Assembly: GCF_016804325.1 (NCBI RefSeq)
Contig: NZ_CP043627.1
Location: 4,203,501 to 4,267,500, forward strand
Source of the DNA: Methylobacterium aquaticum
Lineage (GTDB): Bacteria; Pseudomonadota; Alphaproteobacteria; Rhizobiales; Beijerinckiaceae
DNA length: 64,000 nt
Direction of reading: 5' to 3'
Shown here piece after piece: positions 1 to 7,092 of this stretch. The notes beneath the pieces are model-generated. The model saw only the letters and a list, made by a program, of their open reading frames with translations. It searched no databases and was not told the DNA's origin. The stretch's first letter is position 1. Each line of letters begins with the position of its first letter. The position numbers were made by a program, and so were the translations under genes.

Positions 1-1475
1 CGGCGCGGCGAGGCGACCGCGAGGTCGGTCAGCGCCGTCGGGTAGTCGCCGGTGAAGCAGTGGTCGGTGTATTGCGGGCAGGAGGCGTCGCGGCCCTCCT
101 CGCCCATCGCCCGGTACAGCCCCTCGATCGACAGGAAGGCGAGCGAGTCGGCGCCGATATACTGGCGCATGCTCTCGAGGTCGTGGGTGGCGGCGAGCAG
201 CTTCTCCTTCTCCGGCGTGTCGATGCCGTAGAAGTCGGGATGGGTGATCGGCGGCGAGGCGATGCGGAAATGCACCTCGCGGGCCCCGGCCTCGCGCATC
301 ATCCGGACGATCTTCACCGAGGTGGTGCCGCGCACCAGGCTGTCGTCGACCAGCACGATCCGCTTGCCCTCGACCGCCGCCCGGTTGGCCGAGTGCTTCA
401 TCCTGACGCCCAGTTCGCGCACCGACTGGGTCGGCTGGATGAAGGTGCGGCCGACATAGTGGTTGCGGATGATCCCGAGCTCGTAGGGCAGCCCGGTCTG
501 CTGGGCGTAGCCGAGCGCCGCCGGCACGCCGGAATCCGGCACCGGGATGATGATGTCGGCCTCGGCCGGCGATTCCTTCGCCAGTTCGACGCCGATGTTC
601 TTGCGCACCGAGTAGACGTTCTTGCCGTTCACGACCGAATCGGGACGGGCGAAGTAGATGTACTCGAAGATGCAGGGGCGCAGCGGTTGCGCCCGGGCGA
701 AGCGGATCGACTCGATGCCCTCTTCCGAGATCACCACCATCTCGCCGTTCTCGACGTCGCGCACGAAGCGGGCGCCGATGATGTCCAGCGCGCAGGTCTC
801 GGAGGCCAGGATGTAGCGGCCGTCGAGCTCGCCCAGCACCAGCGGGCGGATGCCGAGCGGATCGCGGGCGCCGATCAGCTTCTTGTTCGTCATCATCACG
901 AGGGCGTAGGCGCCCTCGATCTGGCGCAGCGCATCCATCACCCGGTCGACGATGCGGACGTGGCGCGAGCGGGCGACGAGGTGGAGGATCGCTTCCGTGT
1001 CGGAGGTCGACTGGCAGATCGCGCCGTCGCGCACGAGCTGGCGGCGCAGCAGGAGGCCGTTGGTCAGGTTGCCGTTATGGGCGACCGAGAGCCCGCCGGT
1101 CTCGAGCTCGGCGAAGAGCGGCTGCACGTTGCGCAGGATCGTCTCGCCGGTGGTCGAGTAGCGCACGTGGCCGATCGCGGTCTCGCCCTTCAGGCGCTCG
1201 ATCGTCGCGAGGTCGGAGAACGAATCGCCGACGAGGCCCATGCGGCGCTCGGAATGGAACACCCGGCCGTCGAACGACACGATGCCGGCCGCCTCCTGGC
1301 CGCGATGCTGCAGGGCGTGCAGGCCGAGCGCCACGATCGCCGAGGCGTCCGGGTGGCCGTAGATGCCGAAGACCCCGCATTCCTCGCGCAAGGTATCGCC
1401 GTCGAGGTCGAGATCGCCGCCGAACGCCTCGCTCGCCCCGGGGGCGCCCCGGAAGGTTTCGCTGCGTGCTGACAT
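1..1475 (-). CDS. purF: Amidophosphoribosyltransferase (partial, C-terminus off the left edge)
   Basis: PurF catalyses the first committed step of de novo purine synthesis, making phosphoribosylamine from PRPP and glutamine in the cytosol. The reverse strand is open from the ATG at 1475 to base 1 without a stop. The start is followed by about 30 residues and then EECGVFGIYG, whose Cys is the N-terminal glutamine-amidotransferase nucleophile after propeptide removal. Further in are HALQHRGQEAAG, RYSTTG and HNGNLTN of the class II glutaminase domain, and then the phosphoribosyltransferase PRPP loop IVLVDDSLVRGTT and PDSGVPAALGYA. No frame break is seen. The gene lies downstream of radA and cvpA, the usual alphaproteobacterial order. 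Only the last few residues are missing. Confidence 0.95.
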   Translation of the reverse strand, partial: MSARSETFRGAPGASEAFGGDLDLDGDTLREECGVFGIYGHPDASAIVALGLHALQHRGQEAAGIVSFDGRVFHSERRMGLVGDSFSDLATIERLKGETAIGHVRYSTTGETILRNVQPLFAELETGGLSVAHNGNLTNGLLLRRQLVRDGAICQSTSDTEAILHLVARSRHVRIVDRVMDALRQIEGAYALVMMTNKKLIGARDPLGIRPLVLGELDGRYILASETCALDIIGARFVRDVENGEMVVISEEGIESIRFARAQPLRPCIFEYIYFARPDSVVNGKNVYSVRKNIGVELAKESPAEADIIIPVPDSGVPAALGYAQQTGLPYELGIIRNHYVGRTFIQPTQSVRELGVRMKHSANRAAVEGKRIVLVDDSLVRGTTSVKIVRMMREAGAREVHFRIASPPITHPDFYGIDTPEKEKLLAATHDLESMRQYIGADSLAFLSIEGLYRAMGEEGRDASCPQYTDHCFTGDYPTALTDLAVASPR

Positions 1476-1652
1476 GATGAGAAGCCCCTGGTGGCCGGTC
1501 ACCGCACGGCCTCGCCTCGCCGACCCCGCGCACCGACACCATCCGCGCGCGAGCCTGATTCACCCGGAAAGGCAGGTTTCGGGCCGCCCGCAGCCGAAGC
1601 GTTGCGTCCGATCGTTTGCCTCACCGCCGGCTATGTAATCGCTGCCTTCGGC

Positions 1653-1677
1653 GGAACCAAGGCGTCAAACGTGCGTT
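1653..1677 (+). promoter_or_regulatory. EcfG-type promoter motif on the strand opposite purF/cvpA
   Basis: The plus strand reads GGAAC (1653-1657), 16 bases, then CGTT (1674-1677). This is an exact match to the alphaproteobacterial general stress sigma EcfG consensus GGAAC-N16/17-CGTT. It lies between cvpA and purF but points away from both. The predicted start is near 1684, and a GC-rich hairpin with a short T run follows at once (1698-1723), so any transcript would be only about 40 nt. One such match per window is expected by chance, so the role is uncertain. Confidence 0.35.
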
Positions 1678-1697
1678 GCGCGCCGTACCTCACATGC

Positions 1698-1723
1698 AAA
1701 GGGCGCCGGTCGGGCGCCCTTTT
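1698..1723 (-). terminator. Hairpin downstream of cvpA
   Basis: AAAGGGCGCC (1698-1707) pairs perfectly with GGCGCCCTTT (1713-1722) around a 5-base loop. The A and T runs at the two ends make it readable as a Rho-independent terminator in either direction. It sits 26 bases past the cvpA stop and 220 bases before purF, so it probably attenuates cvpA read-through into purF. The plus-strand T run (1720-1723) is the stronger of the two. Confidence 0.6.
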
Positions 1724-1748
1724 CGTCGGTCTGGTGAACGGTTCCGTG

Positions 1749-2342
1749 TCAGCGGCGCGGGGCGGCATCGGTCCGGCGCTGGGGCGGGGTATCGGCCTCG
1801 GCCGGGGCGTCGGTGCCCGGATCGGTCTCGGGCTTGGGCTTGCGGAACTGCTTGAGCAGGCCTTCCGGGTTGTCCGGCAGCATCGCCACCAGCTTCTGGC
1901 CGCTGTTCTCCAGGATCTCGCGGCTGCGGGCCTGCTGGGCCCAGTCCGGCACCTTGCCCTGGACCAGCCAGGCCAGGAACACCCAGCCGATGACGCAGAT
2001 CAGGAAGCCGCGGGCCGCCCCGAAGGCGAGGCCGAGGCTGCGGTCGACCGCGCCGATGCGCGAATCGAGGATGAGGTCCGAGATCTTCACGGTGATCACC
2101 GAGACCACCAGCAGGGTCACGAGAAAGATCGCGGCGATCGACGCCACCAGGGCGACCGTGTCGCTGGAGACGTGCTGCTTCACGGTCGGCAGCAGCAGGG
2201 GGTGCAGGGTCCAGGCGAGGCCGGCCGCCGCGACCCAGGCCACGATCGCCAGCACCTCGCGGGTGAAGCCCCGCACCGCCGCGAGCAACGCGGAGATGAC
2301 GACGACACCCAGCACGACGAGATCGAGAACGGAAAACGGCAT
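1749..2342 (-). CDS. cvpA: CvpA family membrane protein
   Basis: A 197-residue protein of the CvpA/colicin V production family, an inner-membrane family known from the purF operon in many Proteobacteria. The N-terminus starts with MPFSVLDLVVLGVVVIS. Four hydrophobic segments lie at roughly residues 5-22, 28-45, 62-82 and 105-127. GFTREVLAIVAWV, typical of the family's first loop and second helix, is visible. The last 45 residues are polar, rich in Pro, Asp and Arg, and probably cytosolic. It is transcribed with radA upstream and purF downstream. The family's biochemical role is not settled; links to envelope stress and purF regulation are reported. Confidence 0.9.
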   Translation of the reverse strand: MPFSVLDLVVLGVVVISALLAAVRGFTREVLAIVAWVAAAGLAWTLHPLLLPTVKQHVSSDTVALVASIAAIFLVTLLVVSVITVKISDLILDSRIGAVDRSLGLAFGAARGFLICVIGWVFLAWLVQGKVPDWAQQARSREILENSGQKLVAMLPDNPEGLLKQFRKPKPETDPGTDAPAEADTPPQRRTDAAPRR

Positions 2343-2549
2343 CGGCAGGAACAGGTTCGGGGGCGTGAGCGTTGGCTCGGGTCGCGGCTGCCCTGCACCG
2401 CCGGGGTTGTATACGCTGCCCGAGCCAATCCGTCACCCTGCCCTCGGCGGCCCCGGTGACGCCGCGCGGTGTGACGTCCTGCGCCGATGTCAGAGCCTGT
2501 TTGATGGTCTGCTCCAGCCGATCTGGCGCAGACATCGCCACCTCATCCC

Positions 2550-2689
2550 GTCATCCTGGGTCCGCGAAGCGGAACCCGGGATCCATAACCGCTGACGGTG
2601 CAGGATGAGGCGGATAACGATCCGCCTTTTTCTTCGGCGTCAGCGGTTATGGATCCCGGGTTCTCGTCTTCGACGAGCCCCAGGATGAC
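2550..2689. repeat. Paired inverted palindromic element with an internal terminator
   Basis: Two long inverted arms, 2550-2596 and 2639-2689, share the outer motif GTCATCCTGGG/CCCAGGATGAC and the inner motif CCCGGGATCCATAACC. Between them is a second hairpin, GGCGGAT-AACG-ATCCGCC (2609-2626), followed by five T residues on the plus strand, which is a textbook intrinsic terminator shape. The element fills the gap between radA and cvpA. It resembles the REP or palindromic repeats that are abundant in Methylobacterium genomes. A cvpA promoter, if independent of radA, would lie between 2343 and 2549. Confidence 0.8.
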
Positions 2690-2730
2690 GTTGTTGGGTT
2701 TGAAATTGGTATTGCCAGTCAAGCCGGCTC

Positions 2731-4185
2731 TCAAACATCCTCGTCGTCGTAGGCCGGCATCCGCTGCGGCGGACGCCGCCCGCCCCGGACCGGCTTGCCG
2801 CTGGCGGCGACCCCCGCCACCAGGTCGGCGATGTGGCGCAGGGATTCCGCCGGAAACCCCGTCCCTGACCCGTCGCGGCCGGCGCCTTCGCGGCCTTGCG
2901 GCATCAGCGCCTTGGCAAAGCCGAGCTTCTGCGCCTCCTTCAGCCGCGCCGGGGCCTGCGCCACCGGCCGGATCGCCCCCGACAGGCCGACCTCGCCGAA
3001 ATACACCGCATCCGAGGGTAGGGCCGAGCCCGAGAGCGAGGAGACGAGGGCTGCCGCCACCGCGAGGTCGGCCGCCGGCTCGCCGATGCGTAACCCCCCC
3101 GCGACGTTGAGGTAGACGTCGTGGCCGCCTAACCGGATGCCGCCATGGGCCTCCAGCACCGCCAGCACCATCGACAGCCGGTTGGGATCCCAGCCGACCA
3201 CGGCGCGCCGCGGCATGCCGAGGGCGGACGGCGCCACCAGGGCCTGGATCTCGACGAGGAGGGGCCGGGTGCCCTCCATGCCGGCGAAGACCGCGGTCCC
3301 CGGCGCCGCGAGGTCGCGCCCGGCGAGGAACAGGGCCGAGGGGTTCGGCACCTCGGCGAGCCCCCCGTCGGTCATCTCGAACACGCCGATCTCGTCGGTC
3401 GGGCCGAAGCGGTTCTTGACCGCGCGCAGGATGCGGAAATGGTGGCCCTGGTCGCCCTCGAACGAGGCCACCGCATCGACCATGTGCTCGACCACGCGGG
3501 GGCCGGCGATCTGCCCGTCCTTGGTGACGTGGCCGACCAGGATCACGGCGGTGCCGGAGGTCTTGGCGAAGCGGATCAGGCTCTGGGCGGAGCCGCGGAC
3601 CTGGGTCACGGTGCCGGGGGCCGATTCCACCGTCTCGGTCCACATCGTCTGGATCGAATCGATGATGGCGAGCGCCGGCGGCCTGCCCTGGCTCAGGGTC
3701 GCGATGATGTCCTCGACATTGGTCTCGGCGGCGAGTTCCACCGGCGCGCTCGCGAGACCCAGCCGCTCGGCCCGCAGGCGCACCTGGCCCACCGCCTCCT
3801 CGCCCGAGATGTAGGCGACGCGCTCGCCCCGTTTCGCCAGCGCCGCGGAGGCCTGCATCAGCAGCGTCGACTTGCCGATGCCGGGATCGCCCCCGAGCAG
3901 GATCACCGAGCCGCGCACGAAGCCGCCCCCCGTCACCCGGTCGAGCTCGGCGATGCCCGACGAGGTGCGCGGCGCCTCCTTGACCTCGCCGGTCAGCCCT
4001 TCGAGCGGGAAGATCCGTCCCCGCGCCCGGCTCGGCCGGGTCGCGACCGGGCCGGAGACGGGGCTTGCCGCGCCGGTCTCCTCGACGATCGTGTTCCAGC
4101 CGTTGCAGGCCTCGCAGCGGCCGCGCCAGCGATTGTAGACCGCGCCGCAGGACTGGCAGGCGAAGGTCTGGTGGTTCTTCGCCAT
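2731..4185 (-). CDS. radA: DNA repair protein RadA
   Basis: RadA is a RecA-like ATPase that promotes branch migration of recombination intermediates. The 484 residues carry the full domain set: an N-terminal C4 zinc finger (Cys10, Cys13, Cys24, Cys27), a Walker A GDPGIGKST at 99-107, the RadA-specific KNRFG motif at 257-261, and a C-terminal Lon-protease-like domain from about residue 290 containing GWDPNRLSMVLAVLEAHGG. The length is normal, and the ATG at 4185 matches the family N-terminus MAKxxxxFxCxxCG. It is the first gene of the radA-cvpA-purF run on this strand, although a palindromic element separates it from cvpA. Confidence 0.96.
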   Translation of the reverse strand: MAKNHQTFACQSCGAVYNRWRGRCEACNGWNTIVEETGAASPVSGPVATRPSRARGRIFPLEGLTGEVKEAPRTSSGIAELDRVTGGGFVRGSVILLGGDPGIGKSTLLMQASAALAKRGERVAYISGEEAVGQVRLRAERLGLASAPVELAAETNVEDIIATLSQGRPPALAIIDSIQTMWTETVESAPGTVTQVRGSAQSLIRFAKTSGTAVILVGHVTKDGQIAGPRVVEHMVDAVASFEGDQGHHFRILRAVKNRFGPTDEIGVFEMTDGGLAEVPNPSALFLAGRDLAAPGTAVFAGMEGTRPLLVEIQALVAPSALGMPRRAVVGWDPNRLSMVLAVLEAHGGIRLGGHDVYLNVAGGLRIGEPAADLAVAAALVSSLSGSALPSDAVYFGEVGLSGAIRPVAQAPARLKEAQKLGFAKALMPQGREGAGRDGSGTGFPAESLRHIADLVAGVAASGKPVRGGRRPPQRMPAYDDEDV

Positions 4186-4462
4186 CGGCGGCCTCCGGAT
4201 CGGGGCCGCGCGCCGGCCGCCTCATGCGTTCCTGATATGTCCCGAGGGGCGCGCCGTTGCAACTGCGCGCCAGGGCGTTCTGCGACGAAGCGGAGGCCGG
4301 TTCGTCGCGGAAAACGCGGCAAAAACAGAGACCTGGAGCACGGCCCGAGTGCAGCGCGACCGGGCCGTGCTCCAGCGACGGTTCAGACACGAACCCGCCG
4401 CGCTCGCGTCCCAATCCCCGGCGAAAGCTCGGCCGTATTCTCGCGTGGAGGACGCGCACCCG

Positions 4463-5026
4463 ATGTCACGGCCCGGCCGAGCTTTCCATTACGACCGCGT
4501 CCAGCGCGGCTTCCACTGGCTGATGGCGGCGCTGATCGTCGTGGCGCTGGCCTTGGGCATCTATGCCGCCTGGCAGGTGCCCGGCACCTCGCCGCGGCGC
4601 GAGATCCTCGACATCCACAAGTCGATCGGCCTGACGGTGCTGCTGCTCCTGCCGCTGCGCTTCGTCTATCGGCTGGTCGCCGGCGAGCCGGCCTACCGTG
4701 CGCCGCCGTCGCGCCACGCCCACATCGCCGCGACGCTGGCGCATCTCACCCTCTACGCCCTGATGCTGCTCCTGCCCGTCAGCGGCTACGTCTACTCGGC
4801 GGCGGGCGGCTACGGCCTGCCCTGGTTCGGGGTCTTCTCGTTCCCGCGCCTCGTGCCGGTCGACAAGGCGTTGTCGCAGGCGGGCTACGGCGCCCATTAC
4901 TGGATCGCCTGGGGGCTCGGGATCGTGCTCGGCCTGCACGTCCTTGCTGTGGCCTGGCACGCCTGGATCCGCCGCGACGAGGTGATGGGGCGGATGTGGC
5001 CGGCGCGGGGAGACGCTTCTGTTTGA
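4463..5026 (+). CDS. Cytochrome b561 family protein
   Basis: A 187-residue integral-membrane di-heme cytochrome b of the prokaryotic b561 family, which moves electrons between quinones and periplasmic or membrane partners. Four hydrophobic helices are visible at roughly 16-35, 52-72, 90-112 and 144-167. Candidate axial heme ligands are His18 (RGFHWLM), His52 (DIHKS), His145 and His159 (GLHVLAVAWHAW). An upstream in-frame ATG at 4349 would add 38 charged residues not seen in the family. The ATG at 4463 has a GGAGG about 12 bases upstream and gives a standard N-terminus. It stands alone, convergent with the TetR gene downstream. The substrate cannot be told from sequence. Confidence 0.88.
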   Translation: MSRPGRAFHYDRVQRGFHWLMAALIVVALALGIYAAWQVPGTSPRREILDIHKSIGLTVLLLLPLRFVYRLVAGEPAYRAPPSRHAHIAATLAHLTLYALMLLLPVSGYVYSAAGGYGLPWFGVFSFPRLVPVDKALSQAGYGAHYWIAWGLGIVLGLHVLAVAWHAWIRRDEVMGRMWPARGDASV

Positions 5027-5055
5027 CATGATTGCATCAAATTAAAGCGCGGGAT

Positions 5056-5203
5056 CCCTTCTCCCGTGTGGGAGAGGGGTAGGGGTGAGGGTGACACGCT
5101 TCAGGACTAGGCACTGAGCGTCACGCTGCCAGCACAACGTTACGAGCCCGACTCAGGACCGTATCACCCTCACCCCCGGCCCCTCTCCCACACGGGAGAG
5201 GGG
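5056..5203. repeat. Inverted repeat pair of the CTCCCACACGGGAG type
   Basis: The left arm (5056-5097) and right arm (5161-5203) are near-perfect reverse complements sharing CCCTCTCCCACACGGGAGAG. Each arm also holds a small internal palindrome (CTCCCGTGTGGGAG). A 63-base unique spacer separates them. The element occupies the convergent gap between cytochrome b561 and the TetR gene, where it could end transcription from both sides. Sequences of this type are dispersed in many alphaproteobacterial chromosomes. Confidence 0.8.
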
Positions 5204-5247
5204 AGACGTGCTTTGCTTTTATTTGGAAAGATCGAACAAAATCTGCA

Positions 5248-5802
5248 TCACGCGGAGAACGCATTCTCCACCAACCCCCCCACCCGCTCCCCCGCCAGCG
5301 CCTCGTCGAACAGGATGCGGAACAGGATCGGCGCGATGACCCGGTCCAGCACCAGATCGATGTCCGGAAACGCCTCGCCGCGCGCCGCCGCGCGCTCGGC
5401 GATGACGGCGATCTGCTGGCGGGCATAACCGCAGCAGCGCCGGGGACCGCTCTCGCCCTCGGCGGCGAGCACGTCGCGGATCATCTCGCGGCCGAGCTGC
5501 GAGGCCATCTCCTCGGCATATTGCTCGGCCCAGGCCAGGAGGTCGCCGCGGCCGCTGCCGGTCTCGACCGGCACCATGTCCGGCCGCAGCCGCTCGACCG
5601 CGACGTCGGCGAGCAGATCGTTCAGCTCGCCCCAGCGCCGGTAGATCGTCGAGGGCGTGACGCCGGCCTCGGCGGCGATCAGCGGGATCGTCACCGCGGC
5701 GCGGTCCATCCGGGCCAGCAGCTCCCGCGTGGCGCGATGGACCGAGGCCTGGACCCGCGCGCTGCGCCCGCCCGGGCGCGGCCCTCCCTCCCGCTCCGCC
5801 AT
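5248..5802 (-). CDS. TetR/AcrR family transcriptional regulator
   Basis: A 184-residue one-component repressor. The N-terminal helix-turn-helix is visible as ITIPLIAAEAGVTPSTIYRRW-like sequence at about residues 37-58, with the TetR recognition helix PSTIYRRWG. The C-terminal half is helical and fits the TetR ligand-binding domain. An AGGGGGG-type ribosome site lies directly before the ATG at 5802. It is divergent from an MFS transporter at 5881, and the 78-base gap holds two related palindromes, so repression of the transporter and of itself is the likely job. The ligand is unknown. Confidence 0.9.
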   Translation of the reverse strand: MAEREGGPRPGGRSARVQASVHRATRELLARMDRAAVTIPLIAAEAGVTPSTIYRRWGELNDLLADVAVERLRPDMVPVETGSGRGDLLAWAEQYAEEMASQLGREMIRDVLAAEGESGPRRCCGYARQQIAVIAERAAARGEAFPDIDLVLDRVIAPILFRILFDEALAGERVGGLVENAFSA

Positions 5803-5815
5803 CCCCCCTCCAAAC

Positions 5816-5871
5816 GCAAAGAATTTGCTTTTAGCCCGCCGGAGCGCTAACCCTTAACGCAACGGATTTGC
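5816..5871. promoter_or_regulatory. Two tandem candidate TetR operators
   Basis: Two related palindromes lie in the TetR/MFS divergent gap: GCAAAGAATTTGC (5816-5828) and GCAACGGATTTGC (5859-5871). Both are preceded by AAC and followed by TTT, so they are direct repeats of one another, and their centres are 43 bases apart (about four helical turns). The second lies just 9 bases before the MFS start codon and the first overlaps the TetR leader, so one dimer at each site could control both genes. Confidence 0.65.
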
Positions 5872-5880
5872 TTTAGGGGC

Positions 5881-7080
5881 ATGACGATGCGCGAAGGTCA
5901 AGGATCCCGGCGGGTCGACCCGCTCGTCCTCCACGCCGTGACGCTGGGCGCGTTCTTTGCCGCCGCGGCGGCTCCGACGCCGCTCTACCGGATCTACCAG
6001 GAGACCCTGGCGCTCTCGCCGGTCTTCGTCACCCTGGTCTTCGCGGTCTATGCGGTGGCGCTGCTGAAGGCGCTCCTCGTCGCCGGCTCGCTCTCCGACC
6101 ATCTCGGGCGCCGCCCGGTCATCGCCGGGGCCTTGTGGCTCGAGGCGGCGGCGATGGGCCTGTTCCTGCTGGTCGGCAACGGGGCCGGCTGGCTCGTCGT
6201 CGCCCGGATCACACAAGGCCTCGCCACCGGCATCGCCGCCGCGTCGCTGGGCGCCGCACTCGTCGACGTGGATCGCACCCGCGGGCCGGTCGTCAACGCG
6301 GTGGCGCCGCTCGTCGGCATGGCGGTCGGGGCGCTCGGCACCAGTGCGCTGATCCAGTATGCGCCGCTGCCGCTGCACCTCGTCTACGGCGTGCTGCTCT
6401 GCGTCTTCGCCGGGCTGGCGCTGGCGGTGTGGTCCATCCCTGAGAGCGCCGCGACGCGGCCCGGGGCGCTCGCCTCGCTCAAGCCCCGCATGGCCGTGCC
6501 GTCCCGGATCCGCCGGCCCCTGGCGCTGGTGACGCCGATCAACCTCGCCAACTGGACGCTCGGCGGCTTCTATCTCTCGCTGGTGCCCTCGGTGGTCGCG
6601 GCGGCCACCGGCAGCGGCGCGCCGCTCACCGGCGGGTCGGTCGTCACCGCCCTGATGGTGGCCGGCGCGGTCTCGGTGCTCCTTCGCCGGACGGCGGCGC
6701 CGCAGGCCAACCTGACCTTCGGGGTGCTCGCCACCGCTCTCGGCGTCGTCGGGGTCGTCGCCGGCATCCATGCGGCGAGCGTGCCGGTGCTGATCCTCGC
6801 GACGCTCGTCACCGGATGCGGCTTCGGCGCCAGCTTCCTCGGCTGCCTCGGCACGATCATGCCGCTGGCCGAGCCCGACGAGCGGGCAGGATTGCTCGCC
6901 GCCTTCTACGTCCAGAGCTACCTCGCCTTCAGCCTGCCGGCGGTCGGCGCCGGGTTCCTCGCCCGCATTCTGGGCTATGCGGCCACCGCCGACCTCTACG
7001 CGGCGGCGGTCCTGGTGGTGAGCCTCGGCGGGCTCGCGGTGATGCGGGCCCGCTCCGGGCGCGGCCTGGCGGTGGCGTAG
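5881..7080 (+). CDS. MFS transporter, probable drug/solute exporter
   Basis: A 399-residue inner-membrane protein with twelve predicted hydrophobic segments. The major facilitator loop 2-3 signature appears as GSLSDHLGRRPVI at about residues 64-76. Helix 4 carries ITQGLATGIAAASLGAALVD. It follows divergently from a TetR regulator, with candidate operators in the gap, a common arrangement for inducible efflux. It converges on the PhoX gene with only 12 bases between them. The substrate cannot be assigned from sequence. Confidence 0.9.
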   Translation: MTMREGQGSRRVDPLVLHAVTLGAFFAAAAAPTPLYRIYQETLALSPVFVTLVFAVYAVALLKALLVAGSLSDHLGRRPVIAGALWLEAAAMGLFLLVGNGAGWLVVARITQGLATGIAAASLGAALVDVDRTRGPVVNAVAPLVGMAVGALGTSALIQYAPLPLHLVYGVLLCVFAGLALAVWSIPESAATRPGALASLKPRMAVPSRIRRPLALVTPINLANWTLGGFYLSLVPSVVAAATGSGAPLTGGSVVTALMVAGAVSVLLRRTAAPQANLTFGVLATALGVVGVVAGIHAASVPVLILATLVTGCGFGASFLGCLGTIMPLAEPDERAGLLAAFYVQSYLAFSLPAVGAGFLARILGYAATADLYAAAVLVVSLGGLAVMRARSGRGLAVA

Positions 7081-7092
7081 CCCGAGGGGGCG

